Source of the DNA: an uncultured Pseudomonadota bacterium | GTDB taxonomy: Bacteria; Myxococcota_A; UBA796; SXON01 | Length of the DNA: 52,585 bases | Direction of reading: 5' to 3' | Assembly: GCA_903959175.1 (NCBI GenBank) | Contig: CAJBVW010000082.1 | Coordinates: forward strand, 1 to 52,585 | Shown here: piece after piece, positions 24,821-31,632 of the stretch | Layout of the letters: the number at the start of each line of letters is the position of its first letter | How positions within the stretch are numbered: position 1 is the stretch's first letter | Translations under genes and position numbers: made by a program | Notes under the pieces: model-generated | What the model was told of the DNA's origin: nothing | Databases searched by the model: none | The model's input: only the letters and a program-made list of their open reading frames with translations

Positions 24821-25914
24821 GCGCCTCCCCGGGCGCCGCGGGCCGCGTAGATGCGCCCCCGCCAGCGGATCGTCCCGCTGCGGCTCCACCGCCACGAGTT
24901 CACCGCGAGCGCGAGGAGGGCGAGGACCCCGACGGGGTGCGCAGGGACGACCCACGCCGCGTGCCGGAAGCGCACGGCGAGCAGGACGCGCTGGGTGAGG
25001 TTGGCGAGCACGCCGACTGCCGCCGGGATCGGCGCGAAGGGGAGGGCGAACCAGGGGAGCAGGAAGCATGTCGCGTAGAGCGCGAGCGTGAGGGCGAGCG
25101 CCCCGGCGCTGGCGCCGATGCCCTCGTACAGGTTCTTGGAGAAGCCCTCCCACGCCTCGCGCCCCGACCGATACATACGACACGTGGCGATACATGCGCC
25201 GTCCACGAAGGCCACGCGCAGGCCCGCACGCTTGGCAGCGCGGCAGAACGCCATGTCGTCGACCACCTCGCTCGCGACCGAGCCGTAGCCCCCGAAGCGC
25301 GCGTAGGCCTCCCGGCGGACGGCCATGATCTGGCCGTTGGCGGCGAGGATCCGCGGGTCGGACAGGGCGCGCACGAGGCGGAGCGGCAGCCAGCTCGTGT
25401 ACGTGAGGTGGAGGAGCGGGACGACCAGCCCCTCGCCGGCGCTGCCCGTCTGCTGGAGGGGGAGGAAGGAGACGACGTCGGCGTCCGCGACGGCGGCGGA
25501 GACGCGCTCGAGGGCGTGGGGCTGGAGGATCGTGTCGGCGTCGACGAACACGAGGAGGTCACCCGAGGCGGCGGAGGCGAGCTGATGGCAGGCGTGGGCC
25601 TTCCCGACGCGGCCCGCCGGGAGGGGCACGCCCTGGAGCACGCGGAGGCGCGGCTCGCGCGCGGCGAGGGCGGCGAGGATCTCGGGCGTCGTGTCCGTGG
25701 AGCGATCGTCGCAGACGATGATCTCGGTGAAAGGCTCGCGGAGCAGGGCCTCGACACACGCGGCGATGCCGCCCTCCTCGTTCCGGGCAGGCACCAGGGC
25801 GCTCGCGCGGAGGGGCGGGGCGCGGGTGGTCGCCGGGCGCCAGGTAGCAAGGTTGATCGCGGTGATCGCGAGGGGAACCAGCGGCGGGGCGACGAGGAGC
25901 AGCCAGGCGGTCAT
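24817..25914 (-). CDS. Family 2 membrane glycosyltransferase, probably carotenoid-specific (CrtQ-like)
   Basis: A 365-aa protein. One N-terminal helix (residues 1-20) is followed by a GT2 domain: ALVPARNEEGGIAACVEALL, CDDRSTDTTPEIL (DD), LLVFVDADTILQP (DAD), a EVVDDMAFC motif and RMYRSGREAWEGFSKNL, which resembles the R-x-Y...W-x-G-x-S-K-N element of carotenoid GT2 enzymes. Two more helices follow near residues 265-290 and 325-340. The ATG at 25914 has an SD (GGAG, 5 nt upstream). A longer in-frame start at 25977 would pass through the operator and is rejected. The gene is first in the operon with the acyltransferase, divergent from crtE across a shared control region. Its coding sequence also contains two CGATACAT boxes. 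Confidence 0.75.
   Translation of the reverse strand: MTAWLLLVAPPLVPLAITAINLATWRPATTRAPPLRASALVPARNEEGGIAACVEALLREPFTEIIVCDDRSTDTTPEILAALAAREPRLRVLQGVPLPAGRVGKAHACHQLASAASGDLLVFVDADTILQPHALERVSAAVADADVVSFLPLQQTGSAGEGLVVPLLHLTYTSWLPLRLVRALSDPRILAANGQIMAVRREAYARFGGYGSVASEVVDDMAFCRAAKRAGLRVAFVDGACIATCRMYRSGREAWEGFSKNLYEGIGASAGALALTLALYATCFLLPWFALPFAPIPAAVGVLANLTQRVLLAVRFRHAAWVVPAHPVGVLALLALAVNSWRWSRSGTIRWRGRIYAARGARGGA
25169..25195. repeat. Two CGATACAT boxes, 19 bp apart, inside the GT2 gene
   Basis: CGATACAT occurs at 25169-25176 and 25188-25195. On the coding strand they give TGT ATC and ATG TAT codons with nearby TGT and CGT, which are unusual codons here. They resemble the TGATACAT elements elsewhere in the carotenoid cluster and may be regulatory sites placed in coding DNA. 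Confidence 0.45.
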
Positions 25915-25925
25915 CGGATCTCCGT

Positions 25926-25980
25926 GCTTGCACACTCTGTGCAGGAGTTGTATAAGGTTTGTATGGAGTTTGCACAACTC
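25926..25980. promoter_or_regulatory. Bidirectional crtE/GT2 promoter with 11-bp direct-repeat operator
   Basis: Plus strand (crtE): -35 TTGCAC (25928-25933), 17-nt spacer, -10 TATAAG (25951-25956). Minus strand (GT2): -35 TTGTGC (25977-25972), 17-nt spacer, -10 TATACA (25954-25949). The two -10 boxes overlap. Units starting at 25937, 25948, 25959 and 25970 are 11-bp repeats (C/TTGTGC, TTGTAT, TTGTAT, TTGCAC). CarH in Thermus binds 11-bp direct repeats. A TGCACA/TGTGCA dyad lies at 25929-25943. Confidence 0.7.
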
Positions 25981-25994
25981 TTCGCGGAGGCGGA

Positions 25995-27047
25995 ATGCGC
26001 TACGATCGGATCGAGAGGGCGGGGCTGAGCGTCGCGGACGAGCAGGAGATCGACCCTCCCGGGCTCTGGGCGGCGGACGGCCTCTCCGAGGTCGAGGAGG
26101 TCATGAGCCAACTCGCCGTGGGTACGCGCCTCGAACGCTCCGGCCACATCGTGCAGGAGCACCTCGCGACGGGCGGGAAGCGGCTCCGCGCCCGGCTCGC
26201 GCTGTCTACCCTCGAGGCCCTCGGCGGCCGGCGGAGCGGCGGGATCGGCTGGGCCGCCGCGTGCGAGCTGGTGCACAACGCCACGCTGATCCACGACGAC
26301 CTCCAGGACGGCGACACCGTGCGCCGCGGGCACCCCACCACCTGGGTGCGTCACGGCGCGGCCCAGGCGGTGAACGCGGGGGACCTCCTCCTCATGTTGC
26401 CGTTCCTCGCGCTCGACTCCGTCGCGGTGGACGGCGCCGTGCGCTGGCAGCTCTCCCGCTCCATCGCCAAGCGGGCCGAGGCCACCGTGCGCGGGCAGTC
26501 GCTCGAGCTCGAGCTCCTCGCCGGCCGCCGCACCGACTGGGACACCTGGATCCGCGCGATCGAGGGCAAGACCGGCGCGCTGCTCGCCCTCCCCGTCGAG
26601 GGCGCGGCGCTCATCACCGGCCTCTCCCCCGAGGCCGCCGCGGCGTTCGGCCAGGAGTTCATTCGGATCGGCGTGCTCTACCAGCTCGCGGACGACGTGG
26701 TCGACCTCTTCGGAGACAAGGGCCGCGACGCCCGCGGCAGCGATCTGCGCGAGGGCAAGGTCAGCGCCCTCGTCGTCGAGCACCTCCGCCTCCACCCGGA
26801 GGACGCCGCGTGGCTCCTCGGCGTGCTCGAGGCCCCCCGCGAGCTCACCCTCGCCGCGGACGTGGCCAACACCATCGAGCGCTTCCGCGACGGCGGCGCC
26901 CTCGCCGGCGTGCTCGCCCGCTACGCCGCCTACGAGTCCCGCATCCTCGACGCGCCGCTCCTGCGCGCCGTCCCCGATCTCCACGCCGTGGCGCGCGCGC
27001 TCTGCGCCCAGATCCGCTCCACCCTCCCCGAGGTTCGCTCCACATGA
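25995..27047 (+). CDS. crtE: Geranylgeranyl (polyprenyl) diphosphate synthase
   Basis: A 350-aa isoprenyl diphosphate synthase. The first Asp-rich motif is DDLQD (residues 101-105, LIHDDLQDG) and the second is DDVVD (~residue 233, YQLADDVVDLFGDKG), both intact. GGKRLRARL (residues 60-68) supplies basic contacts, as expected. It should elongate isopentenyl units to GGPP for phytoene synthesis. The ATG at 25995 has GGAGG 4 nt upstream and is 32 nt after the predicted transcription start; an earlier ATG at 25959 lies inside the -10/operator region and is rejected. Its TGA overlaps the crtI start by 4 bp. Exact chain length cannot be proven, but the operon supports GGPP. Confidence 0.85.
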   Translation: MRYDRIERAGLSVADEQEIDPPGLWAADGLSEVEEVMSQLAVGTRLERSGHIVQEHLATGGKRLRARLALSTLEALGGRRSGGIGWAAACELVHNATLIHDDLQDGDTVRRGHPTTWVRHGAAQAVNAGDLLLMLPFLALDSVAVDGAVRWQLSRSIAKRAEATVRGQSLELELLAGRRTDWDTWIRAIEGKTGALLALPVEGAALITGLSPEAAAAFGQEFIRIGVLYQLADDVVDLFGDKGRDARGSDLREGKVSALVVEHLRLHPEDAAWLLGVLEAPRELTLAADVANTIERFRDGGALAGVLARYAAYESRILDAPLLRAVPDLHAVARALCAQIRSTLPEVRST

Positions 27048-28558
27048 AGCCCACCGTCGTCATCGGCGCCGGGTTCGCCGGCCTCGCCTCCGCGATCCGC
27101 CTCCGCGCCCAGGGTCACAACGTCCTCGTGCTCGAAGCCACCGACCAGGCGGGGGGGCGCGCGAGCGTCTTCAAGCAGGACGGCTTCGCCTTCGACGCCG
27201 GCCCGACCGTCATCACCGCGCCCTACCTCTTCGCCGAGCTCTTCGAGCTCGTGGGCCGCGACCCCGCCGACTACATCACGCTCCTCCCGGTCGACCCCTT
27301 CTACCGGGTCGAGTTTCCGGACGGCTCGCGCTTCGACTACGTCGGCGACGAGGACCGCATCCTCGCCCAGATCCAGGAGATGTCGCCCCGCGACGTCGAC
27401 GGCTACCGCCGCCTCGCCGCCCAGTCCAAGCGCATCTTCGACGTGGGCTACACCCAGCTCGTCGATCAGCCCTTCGACCGCTTCTGGGACATGGCGAAGA
27501 TCGTCCCGCAGATGATGCAGCTCCGCAGCTTCCAGACCGTGTACGGCATGGTCGCGAGCTACCTGAAGGACGAGCGCCTGCGCCAGGTGTTCACGTTCCA
27601 GCCGCTGCTCGTCGGCGGCAGCCCCTTCTCCACGACCTCCATCTACATGCTGATCCACTGGCTCGAGCGCAAGTGGGGCGTGTGGTTCGCGAAGGGCGGC
27701 ACGGGCGCCCTCGTCGACGCGATGGTCAAGCTGCTCGCCGAGCTCGACGTCGAGGTGCGGCTGAACAGCCCGGTCGAGGAGATCGAGGTCGAGAACGGCA
27801 AGGCCACGGCCGTGCGCATCACCGGCGGCCAGCGCATCGAGTGCGACACCGTCGTGTGCAACGCCGACCCCTCCTTTGTCTACACGAAGATGATCAAGCC
27901 GGAGCACCGCCGCACCCACACGGACGCCGCGGTGAAGCGCAAGAGCCCGTCGATGAGCCTGTTCGTCGCCTACTTCGGCGCCGAGCGGACCTACCCGGAC
28001 CTCGCCCACCACACGATCATCCTCGGGCCCCGCTACAAGGGCCTGCTGCACGATATCTTCAACCGGAAGGTGCTCGCGGACGACTTCTCGCTCTACCTGC
28101 ACGCGCCCGCGCGCACCGACCCGTCCATGGCGCCCCCGGGGAAGGAGGCGTTCTACGTCCTCTCCCCGATCCCGAACGACCGCAGCGGCCTCGATTGGGA
28201 GACCATCGAGCCGGAGTACACCGACCGCATCATGAGCTACCTCGACCGGACGCACGTGCCCGGGATCAAGGCGGACCTCTCGACGATAAAGACCGTCGAC
28301 CCCCGCTACTTCCGGAACAACCTCCGCTCGGTGGATGGCGCGGCGTTCGGCATCGAGCCGACGCTCACGCAGTCGGCGTACTTCCGCTACCACAACCGAT
28401 CGGAGGACGTGGACGGCTTGTTCTTCGTCGGCGCCAGCACCCATCCGGGGGCGGGGGTCCCCGGCGTGTTGAACTCGGCGAAGGTGTTGGAGAAGGTGGT
28501 GCCGCGGCCGGCGCATCCCGTGCCGCTGCCGCCGTCCCTCCGCGTCGTCGCGTCGTAG
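27044..28558 (+). CDS. crtI: Phytoene desaturase
   Basis: A 504-aa CrtI-type flavoprotein. The N-terminus has the FAD motif GAGFAGLASAIRLRAQGH (residues ~7-24) with VLVLEATDQAGGRA, then DAGPTVITAPYLF (residues ~53-65), and the CrtI signature near the C-terminus: GLFFVGASTHPGAGVPGVL (residues ~462-480). It should introduce double bonds into phytoene to form neurosporene or lycopene, at the membrane. Number of steps cannot be predicted from sequence. It overlaps crtE by 4 bp and is followed at 8 bp by the B12-domain regulator, so it is part of the crtE-crtI-regulator operon. It is distinct from the CrtD-like paralogue at 31625. Confidence 0.9.
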   Translation: MKPTVVIGAGFAGLASAIRLRAQGHNVLVLEATDQAGGRASVFKQDGFAFDAGPTVITAPYLFAELFELVGRDPADYITLLPVDPFYRVEFPDGSRFDYVGDEDRILAQIQEMSPRDVDGYRRLAAQSKRIFDVGYTQLVDQPFDRFWDMAKIVPQMMQLRSFQTVYGMVASYLKDERLRQVFTFQPLLVGGSPFSTTSIYMLIHWLERKWGVWFAKGGTGALVDAMVKLLAELDVEVRLNSPVEEIEVENGKATAVRITGGQRIECDTVVCNADPSFVYTKMIKPEHRRTHTDAAVKRKSPSMSLFVAYFGAERTYPDLAHHTIILGPRYKGLLHDIFNRKVLADDFSLYLHAPARTDPSMAPPGKEAFYVLSPIPNDRSGLDWETIEPEYTDRIMSYLDRTHVPGIKADLSTIKTVDPRYFRNNLRSVDGAAFGIEPTLTQSAYFRYHNRSEDVDGLFFVGASTHPGAGVPGVLNSAKVLEKVVPRPAHPVPLPPSLRVVAS

Positions 28559-28566
28559 GGGGCGAC

Positions 28567-29520
28567 ATGGGCTACCGCGTGAAGACGGTCTCCGCGATGA
28601 CGGGCATCCCGCGTCCGACGCTGCTGGCGTGGGAGCGGAGGCACGACATCCTCGAGCCGTCCCGGTCGCCCGCCGGGTACCGCGAGTACTCCGACGCGGA
28701 CGTCGCCGCGTTACGACGGCTCAAGGCGCTGGTGGACAGCGGGTACAGCATCGGAGAGTCCGTGGAGCTCGCCCGGAGCGCGTCGCCGCCGCCCTCCCGC
28801 GAGCCCGTGCGCGCCCCGCCGATGGTGGTCGCGGAGCCACTCTTCGCCGACCACGGGCTGGTGGTCCACGCCATCCTCCGCGCGCTCCTCGCCTTCGACC
28901 GCGCCACCGCCGACCGCCTCCTCCCGAAGCTGGGGCAGGTGTCCTTCGCCGTCGCGATCGACCGCGTGTTCGTGCCGGTGATGTACGCGCTCGCGGAGAA
29001 GTGCGACCGCGGCGAGGTCTCCATCGCGCAGGAGCACTTCGTCTCCGGCTTCTGCCGGGAGCACCTCCTCGCGATGTATCACGAGCTCGGCGGAGGCCCC
29101 GAGGGGGGCGTCACCGTCGCCTGCGCCACGCCGTCGGGAGAGCGCCACGAGTTCGGCCTGCTCGTGCTCGCGCTCAAGCTCGCCCTCGCCGGGCACCGCG
29201 TCCTGTGGCTCGGCATCGAGCTCCCCACCGCAGACCTCTGCGCGTTCCTCGCCGCCCAGCGCCCCCGCTTCCTGTGCCTCTCCTTCACGGGGCCCATCGC
29301 CAAGGAAGAGCTGGTCCGCTTCGGGCGGTCGCTCCGCGAGGGCGCCCCGGCCGACACCGAGATCGTCTTCGGCGGGCCCGGCGTGCACGATCACGTCGGC
29401 ACCCTCGCCGAGGGCGTCGTGGTCTTCGGCACGGTCGCCGAGCTCGAGGCGCGCGTGGGCCGCGCGGAGCCCGAGTCGTGGCGCAGCCGCGTCGTGCGGG
29501 AACCGCGTGCGTCCGGCTGA
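28567..29520 (+). CDS. CarH/LitR-type MerR regulator with B12-binding domain and altered photoreceptor motif
   Basis: A 317-aa protein. Residues 1-70 form a MerR helix-turn-helix (KTVSAMTGIPRPTLLAWERR and PAGYREYSDADVAAL). Residues ~90-175 form the four-helix B12-capping domain. Residues ~180-300 form the B12-binding Rossmann domain with E192-x-H194-x-x-G197 (ERHEFG), where His would bind cobalt, and GGPGVHD. In AdoCbl photoreceptors the helical domain has W-x9-E-H; here the E-H is kept (E156-H157) but the Trp is Cys146 (TGC, 29002-29004) and the next residue, His in CarH, is Asp147. Light response could be lost or changed. It likely represses the crtE/GT2 promoter. It is in the crtE-crtI operon and so would autoregulate. 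Confidence 0.85.
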   Translation: MGYRVKTVSAMTGIPRPTLLAWERRHDILEPSRSPAGYREYSDADVAALRRLKALVDSGYSIGESVELARSASPPPSREPVRAPPMVVAEPLFADHGLVVHAILRALLAFDRATADRLLPKLGQVSFAVAIDRVFVPVMYALAEKCDRGEVSIAQEHFVSGFCREHLLAMYHELGGGPEGGVTVACATPSGERHEFGLLVLALKLALAGHRVLWLGIELPTADLCAFLAAQRPRFLCLSFTGPIAKEELVRFGRSLREGAPADTEIVFGGPGVHDHVGTLAEGVVVFGTVAELEARVGRAEPESWRSRVVREPRASG

Positions 29521-29532
29521 CGCGGCCGCCGG

Positions 29533-29554
29533 TGATACATCGGGCGATGTATCA
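29533..29554. repeat. TGATACATCG perfect palindrome between regulator and crtB
   Basis: Arms TGATACATCG (29533-29542) and CGATGTATCA (29545-29554) are perfect over 10 bp with a GG centre. It lies between the convergent stops of the regulator and crtB, and includes the crtB stop codon (29552-29554). It matches the element at 23383 in 13 of 14 bases on its left side. Operator or bidirectional end signal are both possible. Confidence 0.65.
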
Positions 29555-30493
29555 GTCGGTGTCCGTCCCGGGCAGGCCCTCGAGGCCGACGTGCAACGCC
29601 CGCTCGTGCGGAGGCGCCTGCACCCACCCGGCGACCCTCGGGCGGAGCGCCGCGAGCAGGCCCAGGCTGGCCCAGACGCCCTTCTCCCACCACGGCACGA
29701 TGGTGCGGCCGGCCCAGGTGTCCGCGCCGTTGCGCAGCAGGCGACGCCCGATCGCGCGGTAGACACGGCTCGCGACGAGGATGGCGAGGCGGCTGCGCCA
29801 GGGGATGTGGCGCATCGCGTCGTCCGCGCTGGCGTAGTAGCGCTCGGCCAGCGCGAGCAGCTCCCGGACCACGCCGACCAGCTTCGCGCGGTCGACGTCG
29901 CCGGCGGCGAGGCGCTCGGGGTCGATCCCGGCGGCGCGCAGGCGGGTCGCGGGGAGGTAGACGCGGCCGAGGCCGGCGTCCTCCCGCACGTCGCGGCAGA
30001 TGTTGGTGATCTGCATGCCGATGCCGAGGTCGACCGCGTGGGCGAGGGCGCCGCGGTGGGTGACGCCGATGACGCCGCACATCATCAGGCCGACCGTGCC
30101 GGCGACGCGGTAGCAGTAGCGGAGCAGCGCGGCGTCGTCCGGGACGCGCACGGCGCCCTGGTCCGAGCCGATGCCGACGTTCAGCTCGTGGGCGCTCGCG
30201 AGGTCGATGCCGCGGCGGCGGGCCACGGCGTGCAGGGCGGCGACGAGCGGGCGCGGCGGGGCGGTGCCGAGCAGCTCGGCGTCGAGCTGGGCCAGGTCCG
30301 CGGCGCCGACGGCGGGATCCTCGGCTTCATCCACCAGATCGTCCGCGAGGCGGCAGAAGGCGTAGACGACGGCGGCGTCGTCTCGCGCATCTGCTGGCAG
30401 GAACACCGATGCCCAGCGGAAGGAGCGGGCGTGGGTCGCGAGCACGTCGCGGCTGGACGCGACGATGTCCGTCGTCTCGGGTTCGGCCGCCAT
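29552..30493 (-). CDS. crtB: Phytoene synthase
   Basis: A 313-aa squalene/phytoene synthase. The first Asp motif is DDLVD (residues 51-55, AFCRLADDLVDEAED); the second is DVRED (residues 168-172, NICRDVREDAGLGRVYLP), followed by the YLP element. It joins two GGPP into phytoene. The segment near residue 105 (HELNVGIGSDQ) is less conserved than the usual D-G-M-x-x-D motif of the family, which may alter substrate handling, though both magnesium motifs are intact. It is the only carotenoid gene on the minus strand in the right half of the cluster and starts 60 bp from the divergent crtC, so both are likely controlled from that gap. The stop codon lies within a palindrome. Confidence 0.85.
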   Translation of the reverse strand: MAAEPETTDIVASSRDVLATHARSFRWASVFLPADARDDAAVVYAFCRLADDLVDEAEDPAVGAADLAQLDAELLGTAPPRPLVAALHAVARRRGIDLASAHELNVGIGSDQGAVRVPDDAALLRYCYRVAGTVGLMMCGVIGVTHRGALAHAVDLGIGMQITNICRDVREDAGLGRVYLPATRLRAAGIDPERLAAGDVDRAKLVGVVRELLALAERYYASADDAMRHIPWRSRLAILVASRVYRAIGRRLLRNGADTWAGRTIVPWWEKGVWASLGLLAALRPRVAGWVQAPPHERALHVGLEGLPGTDTD

Positions 30494-30552
30494 GCCGCCC
30501 CGCTAACGCGCCCCCGGCCCGGCCGAGCGCCGACGGCCCCGCAGGAGCCCGC

Positions 30553-31632
30553 ATGCTGTCGTTGACCCGCGCCGACGTCCCCCCGCGCCGCGCGACGCTG
30601 GACGCGCCCGGCGGCTTCTCCTGGTGGTATGGCGACATCGTGGACGCCGCGGGCAACGGCCTCGTCGTCATCGGGGCCTGGGGCCTGCCGTTCCTCCCCG
30701 GCTACGCGGCGGCGGCGCGGCGGGGCGCCCCCGAACGCGCGGGGAGCCGCCCCTCGCTCAACCTCGCGCTCTACGAGGGAGGGCGGCCGGTGGCCTACCT
30801 CCTCCAGGAGACGCCGGGCGAGTGGGTCAGCGACACGTGTTGGCGCTTCGGCGACAGCGTGCTCACCAGCGAGATCGTGAACGGCGAGCGCCGCCTACAC
30901 GCGACGATCGACTGCCCCGTGGCCGGCACCTCCGCGCGCATGGTCGGCGCGCTCGAGATCGTCGGCCGCCCGCGCGTGTCCGGCCCCGACGAGCCCGCCG
31001 ACGGCCCCCACCGATGGACGCCCCTCGCGACACCCGCGCGTGGAGAGGCGAGCTTCTCCCTGGGAGACGGCTTCCGCTTCGCCGTGGCCGGCCGCGCCTA
31101 CCACGACCGCAACGAGTGCGAGGTCCCCCTCGCCGCCCTCGGCATCGGCGAGTGGTTGTGGGGCCGCGCGCCGCTCGGAGACGACGAGGTCGTGTGGTAC
31201 CTGCTCTGGCCTGAGGGCGGCGGCGCGCCGACCGCGTGGGGCCTGCGCCTCTCCCCGGACGGGCGGACCACGCCCGTCGAGGGCCTGACCGTGCGGCTGG
31301 CCGAGCGCCGCCGCAGCGTCTACGGCCTGGCGTGGTGGGACCATGTATCACTCGATGTATCAGGTGATACATGGCTCACCGTCCGTCACGGCACGCCGGT
31401 GGAGGACGGGCCCTTCTACCTGCGCTTCTTCCCGGTGGTGGAGGGGGCCGGCCTGAGCGGTCGAGGCGTGGCCGAGCTCGTGCGGCCGGATCGCGTGGAC
31501 CTCGACTGGATGCGCCCGTTCGTGCGGATGCGTGTCCGCCCGCCGGGCGCCGGCGCGTCGATGTGGCTGCCGCTGTTCGAGGGCCCCGCGGTGGGGCGGG
31601 CCGGGCGTCTGCTGGGGTTCGGCGGTGGCTGA
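30553..31632 (+). CDS. crtC: Carotenoid 1,2-hydratase (hydroxyneurosporene synthase-like)
   Basis: A 359-aa protein similar to CrtC. The family elements seen are GGFSWWYGDIVDAAGNGLVVI (residues ~16-36), YHDRNECEVPL (~residue 187, the YHD-N pattern) and the DxxLxWxMP-like terminal strand region. CrtC adds water to the terminal double bond of acyclic carotenes, giving 1-hydroxy groups for later glycosylation. It fits the absence of a visible cyclase. The ATG at 30553 follows an AGGAG at 30543-30547. The stop overlaps the crtD start by 8 bp. Inside it, at 31341-31374, three TGTATCA boxes force rare codons GTA, TCA and ACA. Confidence 0.75.
   Translation: MLSLTRADVPPRRATLDAPGGFSWWYGDIVDAAGNGLVVIGAWGLPFLPGYAAAARRGAPERAGSRPSLNLALYEGGRPVAYLLQETPGEWVSDTCWRFGDSVLTSEIVNGERRLHATIDCPVAGTSARMVGALEIVGRPRVSGPDEPADGPHRWTPLATPARGEASFSLGDGFRFAVAGRAYHDRNECEVPLAALGIGEWLWGRAPLGDDEVVWYLLWPEGGGAPTAWGLRLSPDGRTTPVEGLTVRLAERRRSVYGLAWWDHVSLDVSGDTWLTVRHGTPVEDGPFYLRFFPVVEGAGLSGRGVAELVRPDRVDLDWMRPFVRMRVRPPGAGASMWLPLFEGPAVGRAGRLLGFGGG
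31341..31374. repeat. Triple TGTATCA element inside crtC
   Basis: CCATGTATCAC (31341-31351) and GTGATACATGG (31364-31374) form a perfect 11-bp inverted repeat. A further ATGTATCA copy lies between them at 31355-31362, 12 bp after the first. The reading frame here uses GTA TCA, GTA TCA and ACA, all rare in this very GC-rich genome, so the DNA sequence seems to be conserved for a non-coding reason. Confidence 0.65.

Noticed and set aside
25914-25977. Longer GT2 start at 25977
   Set aside because: It would place the coding region across the predicted -10, operator repeats and transcription start; the ATG at 25914 has a good SD and begins the first helix.
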